From Janthinobacterium violaceinigrum (GTDB lineage Bacteria; Pseudomonadota; Gammaproteobacteria; Burkholderiales; Burkholderiaceae_D), in NCBI RefSeq assembly GCF_009208555.1, contig NZ_WFLI01000019.1, positions 1-64,000 of the forward strand: DNA of 64,000 bases, given 5' to 3'. This document shows, one piece after another, positions 29,261-38,199 of the stretch (its first letter is position 1; every line of letters starts with the position of its first letter). The notes beneath the pieces are model-generated. The model was not told the DNA's origin, did no database searches, and saw only the letters and a program-made list of their open reading frames with translations. The translations under genes were made by a program, and so were the position numbers.

Positions 29261-29972
29261 AGATGCGGTCGCTTTCCTTGCGCACGACCCTGCCCACGAT
29301 CAGGCATTCATTGCCGCGGCACAGCTTGCGGTGGTATTTGCGCTGGTCCGGGTTGTCCGAGGTCAGCCACCACTCGCCGATGTCGCGCGCCATGCGCTTG
29401 ACTACCGGTTCGCCTTCGTAATTGACGGCAAACACGATGCCGTCGGCCGGCCGGTTGTCGGCCGTATTGATGATCACCACGTCGTCCTCGTACAGGGCCG
29501 GCTCCATGCTCTCGCCCTTGACCTTGATCGCCACCAGTTTTTCAGGGCGGTAGCCATTGCGCTCGACCCAGCTGCGCGGCACGCTGATGGTGCTGCCGTC
29601 GTGCGTTTCCGGTTCGATGGCAAAGCCCGTGATGCCGGCCGACAGGCGCAATTTGACCTTGCGGATCGGATAGAAGCGCTCGTCTTCGCCGTCGACCACC
29701 TCCACCGGCTGCACCTCGCCCAGCGCGCGCGCGGCCAGCGCCGCCTGATCGGGCGCCGCGCCCTGGTCGAAGTACATGCTGTCGAGCTGCAGGTCCGCTT
29801 CCAGCTTGCGCGCGATCTTTTCGCTGAAGGCGCGCCCCTCGCGGTACGTGGGCGAGAGGATTTGCGAGATGCGCGCCTCGCTCCAGCCGCTGACGTCGGA
29901 AATTTTCTTGCGCGTGTTGTCATAGCGCTCGCCGATCAGCGCCAGCAGGCGGTCGCGTCTGTATTGATACAT
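29259..29972 (-). CDS. S24-type (LexA/CI-like) repressor of the tail cluster
   Basis: 237 residues. An N-terminal XRE-like helix-turn-helix (TRKKISDVSGWSEARISQIL) is followed by an S24 peptidase domain with the catalytic serine in KVKGESMEPALYEDD and the lysine in EPVVKRMARD. Such repressors cleave themselves with RecA after DNA damage. The ATG at 29972 is chosen because GGAG lies six bases before it; the ATG at 29978 falls directly on the Shine-Dalgarno. Two operators lie in the divergent promoter region and one beyond its stop. It most likely keeps the tail genes silent, as PrtR does for pyocins. Confidence 0.88.
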   Translation of the reverse strand: MYQYRRDRLLALIGERYDNTRKKISDVSGWSEARISQILSPTYREGRAFSEKIARKLEADLQLDSMYFDQGAAPDQAALAARALGEVQPVEVVDGEDERFYPIRKVKLRLSAGITGFAIEPETHDGSTISVPRSWVERNGYRPEKLVAIKVKGESMEPALYEDDVVIINTADNRPADGIVFAVNYEGEPVVKRMARDIGEWWLTSDNPDQRKYHRKLCRGNECLIVGRVVRKESDRI

Positions 29973-29997
29973 ATTCATCTCCACATTAAACCTGAAA

Positions 29998-30013
29998 TTT
30001 ACCGTTTGATAAA
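29998..30013. promoter_or_regulatory. Operator-like site 2
   Basis: The minus strand reads TTTATCAAACGGTAAA. It lies 26 bases before the repressor start, where it would control repressor synthesis. Confidence 0.65.
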
Positions 30014-30024
30014 TTACCAAATGC

Positions 30025-30053
30025 TTGACTTTAACATTAGCGATTGATAAAGT
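30025..30053 (+). promoter_or_regulatory. Sigma-70 promoter of the early tail-cluster genes
   Basis: TTGACT (30025-30030), 17 bases, then TAAAGT (30048-30053). Operator site 3 covers the spacer and most of the -10 element, so repressor bound there would block polymerase. Confidence 0.6.
30036..30051. promoter_or_regulatory. Operator-like site 3
   Basis: The minus strand reads TTTATCAATCGCTAAT. Its distance from site 2 is 38 bp, start to start, and it overlaps the early promoter. Confidence 0.65.
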
Positions 30054-30121
30054 CCACATGTTGCCTGTCGCAAACGCACTACAGCGTCTGCCGGTTGGCG
30101 ACACCATGGGAGGTCAGGCAG

Positions 30122-30535
30122 ATGTTGAACAGCAGTCAGTTGGTTGAAAGCAGGGCGGTGCCGCGGCAGGGGCGCCAGTTACAGGGACGCAGCAAGAAGT
30201 CGCAGCTGCATATCGCCCGCATCGCGCAGTACATACGCGAGCAGGGCCAGGCCAGCGCGGCGCAATTGTCCGCCCTGCTGGGACTCGATGCGGGCACCAT
30301 GAGCCGCTACCTGCGCCACATGTGCGGCATGGGACAGATCCATCTGGCGCAGCGCCACTGCACCGAACCGGGGCGCCAGCGGCCCGCCCTGTATGCGCTG
30401 GGCGAACAGGACGACGACGCCGACGGCTGGGCGGAGCTGCCGCCGCAGGTGCGCCGCACGGCGTGCTGGCCCAGTGGTGCGGCGCGCCGCGATCCGCTGG
30501 TGGCGGCCCTGTTCGGGCCGGCGCAGGAAAACTAA
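30122..30535 (+). CDS. Winged-helix DNA-binding protein, early gene of the tail cluster
   Basis: 137 residues. Residues 25-65 form a winged helix: SQLHIARIAQYIREQGQASA, then AQLSALLGLDAGTMSRYLRH. The C-terminal part is polar with no known domain. GGGAGG lies eight bases before the ATG at 30122. It is transcribed from the repressed promoter at 30025, divergent from the repressor, so it may be a Cro-like or activator protein (PrtN-like by position only). Confidence 0.65.
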   Translation: MLNSSQLVESRAVPRQGRQLQGRSKKSQLHIARIAQYIREQGQASAAQLSALLGLDAGTMSRYLRHMCGMGQIHLAQRHCTEPGRQRPALYALGEQDDDADGWAELPPQVRRTACWPSGAARRDPLVAALFGPAQEN

Positions 30536-30559
30536 GACAAGAATCAACGAGGAGAAATC

Positions 30560-31102
30560 ATGGGGTTTGCAGAAAAATTCATCGCATCGCTGTCATCGCA
30601 GAATCTGCGCGACGATGCCGTCCACCACGACCTGGATGTCATCGCGGCGGCGGCGCTGGCCGGCGACATGGGCGCCTTGCTGTGCCGCGTCAAGTACGCG
30701 GACGGCACCGTTAGCCGCCTGTTCGAGGGCAATGCGGGCAACCTGGCGCAGCTGCTGCGCGCCTGGACGGCGGCCGTGGCGGAAAAAGGCCGCGCGCGGC
30801 GCTGGGTCAAGGCGCAGACGGCCTGGGATGCGCAGGCCGCTACTACCCTGTACCGCCGCGTGGCCGAAGCGTCGCTCGCGCATTGGCTCGACAGCAAATG
30901 CAAGGTCTGCCACGGCACGGGCGTGGTCGCCGCCATGCACGCCGGCGCGCCTGTCGCCTGCAAGGCTTGCCACGGCGCCGGTGAAGCGGCCATCAGCTGC
31001 TCTGGCGGCTTCGAGCTCGAACGGATCAAGGACATGGTCAGCGAGCTGGAATCCATCTTCCAGTCGCACGGCGCCCGTGCCATGCGCCGCCTCGGTCACT
31101 AA
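30560..31102 (+). CDS. CxxCxGxG zinc protein, probable Q-type antiterminator
   Basis: 180 residues. The C-terminal half holds a DnaJ-like zinc motif, CKVCHGTG and CKACHGAG, about 20 residues apart. Zinc-binding Q antiterminators of lambdoid phages carry the same kind of repeat. The position supports this: it is the last regulatory gene, and is followed by a leader with two tandem terminators and then the structural genes. AGGAGA precedes the ATG. I infer that it lets RNA polymerase read through the late operon; a different DNA- or RNA-binding role is possible. Confidence 0.6.
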   Translation: MGFAEKFIASLSSQNLRDDAVHHDLDVIAAAALAGDMGALLCRVKYADGTVSRLFEGNAGNLAQLLRAWTAAVAEKGRARRWVKAQTAWDAQAATTLYRRVAEASLAHWLDSKCKVCHGTGVVAAMHAGAPVACKACHGAGEAAISCSGGFELERIKDMVSELESIFQSHGARAMRRLGH

Positions 31103-31332
31103 AAAGATTTTGCAATATGCCTGGTGATGAAAAAAACGCCCCTACAATAGAGTCTCGATCACGCAGCAACAGCAACACCGGCAACATGGCAGTACGGCAG
31201 CACCACATGCTTCTCCACTCGTAATAGACGCGCTCACGGCGCGACACCGATAGGAGAAATCAGCGCAGCGAACGGCCTTCACGGCACTACGCCCATCTTT
31301 CGTCCGGCACGGCCCCGTGCCGTCCGGACGCC

Positions 31333-31365
31333 AGCCCGCCGCCTCACCGTGCGCGGGCTTTTTAT
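31333..31365 (+). terminator. First leader terminator
   Basis: AGCCCGC and GCGGGCT enclose a 13-base loop and are followed by TTTTATTTT. Confidence 0.75.
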
Positions 31366-31393
31366 TTTCCTGATTATCGGCAGTTCCCCCCTC

Positions 31394-31419
31394 AAGACCG
31401 CAGATGCGGTCTTTTTTTT
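31394..31419 (+). terminator. Second leader terminator
   Basis: AAGACCGC-AGAT-GCGGTCTT with a run of eight T from within the stem end onwards. It ends 22 bases before the tail tube start codon, so transcription must pass it. Confidence 0.85.
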
Positions 31420-31441
31420 CATCCCACGAAAGGTATTACAT

Positions 31442-32647
31442 ATGGCATCGACAGCAAACGGCATCGACAGCTTGATCGTTATCAGCAAACAAAGCGCAGA
31501 AGGCAGCAAGGCTGCCGCCGGCGGCGGCCAGATCTATCCCCGCGTCACGGCCACCTTCGACACGGAAGCGGACAAATACGCAAGCGCCGAAATCGACGCC
31601 AGCCAGCAGCAGGGCGATACCCGCCTGGGCAATTTCCGCACCACGGGCGCCATCAAGGCTGAAGCGGCATGCGGTACGTATGCGCCGCTGATGGCCGCGC
31701 TGCTGCGCCGCGACTTTACGGCCGGCGGCGTCGCTGCCGCGCAAACCACCATCGCCGCCGCCGCCACGGGCCTGACCCGCAGCGCCGGTTCCTGGCTGTC
31801 GGAAGGCTTCCGCGCCGGCAGCGTGGTGCGCATCACGGGCATGACGGCGCCGGCCGCCGCCAACAATGCGAAGAACTTCTTCGTCACCTCGGTGACGGCC
31901 ACCAACCTGAATGGCCAGTTCATGGACGGTTCGGCCATGATCGTCAAGGCGGCCGGCGATTCCGTTGGCGTGGCGGCGGTGGGCAAGCGCAGTTTCACCC
32001 CGTTGACGGGCCACACCACCGACTGGTTCACGGCCGAAGTGCAGGACCCGAAGATCGGCGTGCACCGCAGCTTCGTCGACCAGCTGGTCAGCAAAATGGA
32101 CATCGCCGTGCAGCCGAACGGCATCACCAGCCTGGACTTCACCCTGATGGGCAAGGCGGAAGGCCCGACCACGGCCGTGCCGTATTTCCCCGCGCCGCTG
32201 GCCGCGCCGGGCAATGGCAAGTTCTCGGGCGCCACGGCGATGCTGTCCGTGAACGGCATCCCGTCGCAGATCTGCACCGGCATGTCCGTCTCGCTCGACG
32301 GCCAGGTCAAGGTCGATCCCGTGATCGGCTCGAAGTACGCGACGGCAGCCTCGCGCGGCAAGGTGATGGGCTCGGGCCAGTTCACGGTGCTGCTGCAGGA
32401 CGCCACCTACCTCGACTACTTCAAGTCCGAGACGGAAATCCCGCTGGCCTACGCCATGGCATCGGGCACGGCGCCCGCCGCCGACGTGCTGGCGCTGGCC
32501 ATGGGCCGCGTCAAGATCACCTCGGCCAAGATCGACGACGGCGAGAAAAACAAGATCGTGACCTGCGCCTTCGACGTCCTGCGCTACAAGGGCGCCGATG
32601 CACAGCACGAAGCGACCACGCTGACCATCCAGGACAGCGCGCTGTAA
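31442..32647 (+). CDS. Phage major tail tube protein
   Basis: 401 residues. It begins MASTANGIDSLIVISKQSAE and shows repeated beta-rich segments with the features of siphophage tube proteins of the Phage_tube_2 type (LDFTLMGKAEGP, TAMLSVNGIP, SGQFTVLLQDATYLDYF). It would polymerise into the tail tube. Being the first structural gene and followed by a strong terminator fits high expression. AAAGG precedes the ATG. No sheath gene is present, which points to a non-contractile tail. Confidence 0.78.
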   Translation: MASTANGIDSLIVISKQSAEGSKAAAGGGQIYPRVTATFDTEADKYASAEIDASQQQGDTRLGNFRTTGAIKAEAACGTYAPLMAALLRRDFTAGGVAAAQTTIAAAATGLTRSAGSWLSEGFRAGSVVRITGMTAPAAANNAKNFFVTSVTATNLNGQFMDGSAMIVKAAGDSVGVAAVGKRSFTPLTGHTTDWFTAEVQDPKIGVHRSFVDQLVSKMDIAVQPNGITSLDFTLMGKAEGPTTAVPYFPAPLAAPGNGKFSGATAMLSVNGIPSQICTGMSVSLDGQVKVDPVIGSKYATAASRGKVMGSGQFTVLLQDATYLDYFKSETEIPLAYAMASGTAPAADVLALAMGRVKITSAKIDDGEKNKIVTCAFDVLRYKGADAQHEATTLTIQDSAL

Positions 32648-32666
32648 CCAGCTAGCACCTGCACCG

Positions 32667-32698
32667 GGGCCGCCAGCGTGGCGGCCCTTTTACTTTTT
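32667..32698 (+). terminator. Intrinsic terminator after the tail tube gene
   Basis: GGGCCGCC-AGCGT-GGCGGCCC followed by TTTTACTTTTT. It would lower expression of the later tail genes relative to the tube protein unless antitermination occurs. Confidence 0.85.
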
Positions 32699-32722
32699 AT
32701 CTTGATCGAGAAAGCAGCACAC

Positions 32723-33166
32723 ATGAACAACGCACAAAAAATCCAGGCAGGTTTCGACATCGGCAACATCAACGCGGTAGCCGCGCCCGTCACGTTCGAC
32801 GTGCCCGTCATCTTCGACGCGGACGGCGAGGCGGTGGCAGGCCTGACCATCGTCGGCAAGAACAGCGAGCAATACCGCGTGGCCAACAACGCCGTGCGCG
32901 CCGAAGGCTACAAGAAATCGGCGCGTCGCAAGACGGCCATCGACGCTTCCACCGACGAAGGCGCGGAATTGCTGGTGCAAGCCATCGACGGCAACCAGAA
33001 ACGCCTGGCGCTGGCCGTGGTCACGGGCTGGTACGGCTTCACCAGCAACGGCGCGCCCGTGCCGCTCGACGCGGCCCTGCTGGAAGCGGCCTTTGAAAAA
33101 TACCCGACCTGGCAGGAAAAGGTCACCACGGCGCTGGAAAACGAGGCCAATTTTTTGAAACTCTGA
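32723..33166 (+). CDS. Tail assembly chaperone, G-like
   Basis: 147 residues, small and soluble, placed between tail tube and tape measure as lambda gene G is. Its last codons are AAT TTT TTG AAA CTC TGA, holding the slippery heptamer T TTT TTG. The -1 frame at this point is open for another ~115 codons (to 33507) and encodes a T-like domain. Chaperones of this kind hold the tape measure and recruit tube subunits. The ATG at 32723 begins MNNAQKIQAGFDIG. Confidence 0.72.
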   Translation: MNNAQKIQAGFDIGNINAVAAPVTFDVPVIFDADGEAVAGLTIVGKNSEQYRVANNAVRAEGYKKSARRKTAIDASTDEGAELLVQAIDGNQKRLALAVVTGWYGFTSNGAPVPLDAALLEAAFEKYPTWQEKVTTALENEANFLKL

Positions 33167-33507
33167 CGGCCAGCCTGCTGCGCTACGCCGGGCACCAGTT
33201 CGAGCGCGGCGCGCGGGCGGCCGATGGCCATGCCAAGGGCGAGCATATCGATGCGGCCCGGCGCCATCCGCTGTACCGCGCGCCGCCCGAAGAGGCGACG
33301 CCGCCCATGCCGTTCGAGCTGGCCCATGTGTGGGAGTGGTTCGCGCAATTGAACCGCAAGCGCCAGGGCATGGCCGTCAACCCCATCGCCAGCACGGAAA
33401 TCCTCGCCTGGCAGGCGCGCCATGGCATCGCCATCGAGCCGTTCGAGCACCAGTTGCTGGACCAGCTCGACGCGCTGTTTTTGTCGCACCAGCATGCGGC
33501 GGGCTGA
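33151..33507 (+). CDS. T domain of tail assembly chaperone, reached by -1 frameshift
   Basis: This frame has no early start codon; the first ATG (33307) is well inside. It opens at the slippery site T TTT TTG (33151-33157) and continues as ETLTASLLRYAGHQFERGAR to HVWEWFAQLNRKRQGM and the stop at 33507. Ribosomes slipping by -1 would make a 261-residue G-T fusion from the start at 32723. The organisation is exactly that of lambda gpG/gpGT. The conserved aromatic EWFAQLNRKRQGM segment supports real coding. Confidence 0.72.
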   Translation, partial: FFETLTASLLRYAGHQFERGARAADGHAKGEHIDAARRHPLYRAPPEEATPPMPFELAHVWEWFAQLNRKRQGMAVNPIASTEILAWQARHGIAIEPFEHQLLDQLDALFLSHQHAAG

Positions 33508-33525
33508 CCCGCATTTTTCAACCCG

Positions 33526-33547
33526 GCCGCCATGCGCGGCTTTTTTT
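33526..33547 (+). terminator. Intrinsic terminator before the tape measure gene
   Basis: GCCGC-CATGC-GCGGC followed by seven T. It lies between the chaperone and the tape measure start. Confidence 0.7.
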
Positions 33548-33558
33548 ATGGGCCAACC

Positions 33559-36500
33559 ATGCCAGATATAACGGAAATATTAATAGTTGTGAATACGGCG
33601 GAAGTGAGGGCAGGTACGCAGGCGATAAGCGACCTGGCCGCAGCCAGCGGCGAGGCTGGGCAGCAGGTCCAGGATGTCAACGCCAGGATGCGCGACTCCG
33701 AACAAGTCATGCGCGCGCAGGCCGAAGCTGTACGCGCGGCGGCAGACGCATCCAGAGTTCTTGGTGACGAAAGCAGCGACGCTTCGGATGCCTTGTTCAA
33801 GGGTATGACCGCCGTTGAAGGCTTTGCCAGGGCATCGCTGAAGATCGGCGAAGGCGGCATGAACGCCGACATCGGGAAAATCAAGGATGGCCTGGGGGAG
33901 CTGGCGAATGCCTCCGGCTTGACGGAACTGGCGATCACGCGCCTGGGTGCGGGGCCGGTATTGGCGCTGCAAATGCTCGCGGAGGCTGCCGCATTTGCAG
34001 CGAATGCCTACGTGAAGGGACAACAGGAGTCGGATAATTTTGCCAGGGCAATGCAACTGACAGGCAATTCGGCTGGCATCACGGAAGGGCAGTTCAATGA
34101 CATGGTGAGGTCGGTTGCCAAGCTTGAGAACGTAGGTATGGGCGAGGCACGCGTAGCCTTGCAAACATTGCTGGAAACGGGAGAGTTTACGGGCGAGGCC
34201 ATGCTGTCGGTTGGCGCCGCCGCTGTAGCCGCGGCGCAGCGTACAAACAGGCCGGCAGGGGAGGTTGCCGCGAACTTTGCCACGATGGCTGGCGGTGTTG
34301 TCAACTGGGTCGATACCCATGCCGAGGTGTATCGAACACTGGATGCCAGCCAGTATCAGCATATCAAGACGCTCGAGGAGGAAGGCAAGACCCAGGAAGC
34401 GATGATTGCGACGGCGAAGAGTTACAACGAGGAGCTGAAAAAACGCGGCGAAAACCTGAGCTTTGTTGGCGCTGCGATGCGAGAAATTAACACCCTCCAG
34501 TCGAATGCTAGCGATAGCGTCAATGGAGTCGGACGCAGGACCACAGCGGATGACAAGATCCTTCGACATGATGAGAGCGTCGAGTTGTTAAAGGCCACAG
34601 GCCATACCAGCCTGGATACGCATGAAGGCATGGGCATAAGTGGCAAGCAATTGGAGCAGGTTCTTGAACAGATGGCAAAGGTGCGACAGGTGCTGGTGAA
34701 TCAGCAAACCCAGGAGAGAAAAGTTGCCGATGCGCAGCTTGCGACTCAAGAAAAAAATGATGCTGAAAAAGAAGCAAAAAAGGGCATCGACGCGATCACT
34801 AAGATTTACGCCCGAAAAATTAGCCAGGAATCCGCAGTAATTGAGAATTACAACAAACACGTTGCCACACTAAAAGGAACGCCACTGGCGGTTCCCGTTG
34901 CTGAGCAGGAAAAGATGCTTGCCAGTATTCATGCCGCATTCAAGGTTGCGTCACCTCCGCCCGCCTTTGGTTCTGACGATCGCGAGGCAAAGCGTGCCGG
35001 GCAGTTGCAAGCCATTCAAAGTGAGTTGCGCTTGAAAACGGAGGGCTTTGAGCAGAGCGCCAAGCTCGATGAATTGTATCGCAAGGGGGGCGCACTGAGC
35101 GACGAGCAATACTTTGAGCGTCGTCAAAACGCCATTCGCGAGCGGGGCAAGGCGGAAGCGGATGCCTACCAGAAGCAGATCGATGTGTTGAGCGCCTTTC
35201 AGCCGAAAATGCCGCAGGCGATTCAGGAAAACAAGAACAAGATCGCCGAAGTTGGCGCCGCCAAAGCGAGGGTGGAGCCGAAGATGCAGGCCGAGCTGGC
35301 GCAGCTGGAAGAAATCGCCCGCCAGCAGGCCGCAGACACGCGGAAAAAACAGGAAGACGACGCGAAGGCAAAAACGGCCAAGGACCGCGCCGATGCCAAG
35401 GCAGCCGACGAACAGCAATGGAAAGAGGCTGCCGATGGCGCCAAAGCCTTGGGCGATGCGCTGGAAAAGGCCTTCGGCAAGGTGGGCGGCACGATAGGCA
35501 AGGTTACCGCAGCGCTGGTTGATCACAAGAAGGCCCAGCAGGATATTCAACGGACCCTGGCGAATGCGAAGGAGGATGCCAAGGAGGACGAACCAGCGAA
35601 AATCGCCGCGAAATCGAAAGCGCAGCTTGATTCCACGCAAGCCCAGATGAAAGGTTACAGCGACATGGCTGGTGCCGCGGCCGGCTTCTTTGACGAGCAG
35701 AGCGCCGGCTACAAGGCCTTGACCACGGTTTCTCAGGTATTTCATGCTGCGGAAGTGGCCATGACCCTGGCCGAACTGGTACCAAAGGGTATCAGCGCAG
35801 TACTGAGCCAGGGAACTGGTGATCCCTATACGGCGTTTGGCCGCATGGCGGCCATGGCGGCGATCGTCGCTGGCCTGGGCGTGGCGATTGGTGGGGGAGG
35901 CGGCGGCAATGTCGATGTCGCCAAGGAGCGCCAGAAAGCAAATGGCACCGGCACGGTGCTGGGTGACTCATCCGCAAAAAGCGATTCGATCGCGCGCAGC
36001 CTTGCCATCATGGAAAAAAATTCCGGACTGGGCCTGGCGCATACCATTTCAATGGACAACTCACTGCGCAAGCTCGCTGCCGGTATCGGCAACCTGGCCA
36101 ACCTGCTGGCACGCGAATCGGTGGCGACGGGAGCGGGCGGAGCTGCTGCAGGCGTGCAGACAGGAACCAAGGTACTGGGAGGCACGATGGGCGTCCTGGC
36201 TGGTACTTCAGCTGGTGGCTTGGGTGGCGCCATGCTGGGTACCTATCTGGGCATGGGGATGGCGGCGATTGGCGGCCCCCTCGGATTGGTGCTCGGCAGT
36301 GTAGTGGGTGCCGTGTTGGGCAGTGTTGTTTCCAAACTGTTCAATACCTCCAAGACGGTGGTCGATCAGGGGATTACCGGAAAGGCCATGAGCCTGGGCC
36401 AGATCGAGGATATCGGTTTTACCACCCAGTCGTATGCCGATGTCAATACCAAGAAGAAAGCATTGGGCATTACCTATAGCAATAAGAACAAGACCGAGAC

Positions 36501-38199
36501 GGCAGCAATGTCGGATGACGTCAATAAGCAGTTCACGATGATTATCGTCAGCATGGGCAATGCCATTCGTGGCGCCGCCAACGTGATGGGCGTGGCTGGG
36601 GGCGATTTCAATGCGCGGATGGACAGTTTCAAGGTCGATCTGGGCAAGATCAGTTTGAAAGGACTGTCGGCTGAGGAGCAGCAGAAAGCACTGGAAACGG
36701 CATTTTCTGCGCTGGGCGACAAGATGGCTGATGCTGGCGTCGCGGGCTTGCGCGATTTCGCCAAGATAGGCGAAGGCGCGTTTGAAACACTGAACCGTAT
36801 CGCCAATGATTTCCAGCAGGTCAGCGATGTCCTGTTTGTATTGGGAAAAACTTTCAGCGTCACGGGAATGGCAGCGGTAAAGCTGAGTGAAGACTTGATC
36901 GATACTGCTGGCGGCCTGGAAAAGCTGACCAGCGGTACCTCGTATTTTTACGAGAATTTCCTGTCTGAATCCGAAAGGATGGCGCCGATCACCAAGTCGG
37001 TGAATGACGCCATGGGCAAGCTGAGCTTGGGTGGTGTGACGACGATGGATGGCTTCAAGGCTGCCGTACTGTCCGCTGCTGATGGCGTGGCCATTGGAAA
37101 AGAAGGGTCGGCTGAGTTGTATGTGGCCCTGTTGTCCTTGGCAGAGCCGTTCAAGAAGGCGGCTGACTATGCCGCCAGCCTGGCCGGGGCCACGGGCGAA
37201 CTGGCCGAAGTGAGCAAGACGGCCAGCGAGATCGCCAGCGAACGGCGGGACCTGCAACAGCAGTTGAATCAGCTGACGCAAAGCGAAGCGCAGCTGCTGG
37301 CCGCCCAGCGCGCCAGCATCGCGGAAGGCAACCGGGGCTTGTTCGACCAGATCCAGGCCGTCAAGGCAGTGACCAGCGCGAAGGATGCGCTGGCCAAGGC
37401 GTATGAAACGGAATCGGCGGCGGCCAAGTCGGCGCTGGAGAAATCGAAATCGTGGGTGACGACCTTGAACGGCCTCAATTCCAGCATGGCGCTGGGCGCC
37501 CAGTCGACGCTCACGCCGGAGCAGAAGTATGCGGAAGCGCGGGCCCAGTTCGAGAAGACCCTGGCGGCCGCGAACGCGGGCGACGCGACGGCGCAATCGG
37601 GCTTGTCCGCCGCCGAGCAGGCCTTTCTGACGGCGTCGCAGGTAGTCAACGCTTCCGACGCCCGCTATGCGGCCGATTACGCCCGCGTGGTGGAAGCGAA
37701 CAAGGAAGCCTTGAAATGGGCTGCCGCGCAAGTCGACGTGCAGCAGGCCAGCCTCGATGCGCTCAATGCCCAGGTATCGGGATTGATCAAGATCAATGAC
37801 AGCGTGCTGACGGTGGCGCAGGCCATTGCCGGCTTGCGGGCGGCGATGGGCGGTGCGGCAGATCTTGGCGTGCAGTTCAGCAATCCTCCCGCCGTCGCCG
37901 CGCTGGCGGCGATGACTTCCCCCGTGACGGCGGCCGTGTTCGACCCCGTGCGCTACTCCTCGTCGGCGAACGTGGGTGCCGACGTCCTGGTGGCGGAAAT
38001 CCGCGGCCTGCGCGAAGACAACCAGGCCATGCGCGCCGAATTGGAAGGCTTGCGCGCCGACCAGCGGGCGCAGACGGGCGCCACCATCCAGGCCACCGTC
38101 GAATCGAACGCCCATGCCGCCAGGACGGTGGTCGATGGCGTGGACAAATCGTCCCGGGCATCCGCCTGGGCCAATGCAGTGAAAGGAGAGTACGCATGA
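33559..38199 (+). CDS. Tail tape measure protein
   Basis: 1546 residues. It is long, alanine-rich and largely helical, with coiled-coil stretches (residues ~380-440 and ~480-640, rich in Lys/Glu/Ala) and hydrophobic glycine-rich segments near residues 750-770 and 880-930 (MGMAAIGGPLGLVLGSVVGA). The C terminus has another coiled coil (VAEIRGLREDNQAMRAELEG). It sets tail length and travels through the tube. At about 1.5 A per residue it would span about 230 nm, an estimate by analogy with lambda gpH. The start MPDITEILIVV at 33559 follows the terminator. TGA overlaps the next ATG. Confidence 0.85.
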   Translation: MPDITEILIVVNTAEVRAGTQAISDLAAASGEAGQQVQDVNARMRDSEQVMRAQAEAVRAAADASRVLGDESSDASDALFKGMTAVEGFARASLKIGEGGMNADIGKIKDGLGELANASGLTELAITRLGAGPVLALQMLAEAAAFAANAYVKGQQESDNFARAMQLTGNSAGITEGQFNDMVRSVAKLENVGMGEARVALQTLLETGEFTGEAMLSVGAAAVAAAQRTNRPAGEVAANFATMAGGVVNWVDTHAEVYRTLDASQYQHIKTLEEEGKTQEAMIATAKSYNEELKKRGENLSFVGAAMREINTLQSNASDSVNGVGRRTTADDKILRHDESVELLKATGHTSLDTHEGMGISGKQLEQVLEQMAKVRQVLVNQQTQERKVADAQLATQEKNDAEKEAKKGIDAITKIYARKISQESAVIENYNKHVATLKGTPLAVPVAEQEKMLASIHAAFKVASPPPAFGSDDREAKRAGQLQAIQSELRLKTEGFEQSAKLDELYRKGGALSDEQYFERRQNAIRERGKAEADAYQKQIDVLSAFQPKMPQAIQENKNKIAEVGAAKARVEPKMQAELAQLEEIARQQAADTRKKQEDDAKAKTAKDRADAKAADEQQWKEAADGAKALGDALEKAFGKVGGTIGKVTAALVDHKKAQQDIQRTLANAKEDAKEDEPAKIAAKSKAQLDSTQAQMKGYSDMAGAAAGFFDEQSAGYKALTTVSQVFHAAEVAMTLAELVPKGISAVLSQGTGDPYTAFGRMAAMAAIVAGLGVAIGGGGGGNVDVAKERQKANGTGTVLGDSSAKSDSIARSLAIMEKNSGLGLAHTISMDNSLRKLAAGIGNLANLLARESVATGAGGAAAGVQTGTKVLGGTMGVLAGTSAGGLGGAMLGTYLGMGMAAIGGPLGLVLGSVVGAVLGSVVSKLFNTSKTVVDQGITGKAMSLGQIEDIGFTTQSYADVNTKKKALGITYSNKNKTETAAMSDDVNKQFTMIIVSMGNAIRGAANVMGVAGGDFNARMDSFKVDLGKISLKGLSAEEQQKALETAFSALGDKMADAGVAGLRDFAKIGEGAFETLNRIANDFQQVSDVLFVLGKTFSVTGMAAVKLSEDLIDTAGGLEKLTSGTSYFYENFLSESERMAPITKSVNDAMGKLSLGGVTTMDGFKAAVLSAADGVAIGKEGSAELYVALLSLAEPFKKAADYAASLAGATGELAEVSKTASEIASERRDLQQQLNQLTQSEAQLLAAQRASIAEGNRGLFDQIQAVKAVTSAKDALAKAYETESAAAKSALEKSKSWVTTLNGLNSSMALGAQSTLTPEQKYAEARAQFEKTLAAANAGDATAQSGLSAAEQAFLTASQVVNASDARYAADYARVVEANKEALKWAAAQVDVQQASLDALNAQVSGLIKINDSVLTVAQAIAGLRAAMGGAADLGVQFSNPPAVAALAAMTSPVTAAVFDPVRYSSSANVGADVLVAEIRGLREDNQAMRAELEGLRADQRAQTGATIQATVESNAHAARTVVDGVDKSSRASAWANAVKGEYA

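Larger units (their letters stand above)
31103..31441 (+). promoter_or_regulatory. Late leader region with -10 element and tandem terminators
   Basis: A 339-bp gap without a credible gene. A TACAAT -10 element lies at 31143-31148, with no clear -35. Two intrinsic terminators (31333-31365 and 31394-31419) stand between it and the tail tube gene. The arrangement recalls the pR'-tR' late control region of lambdoid phages. Confidence 0.5.
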
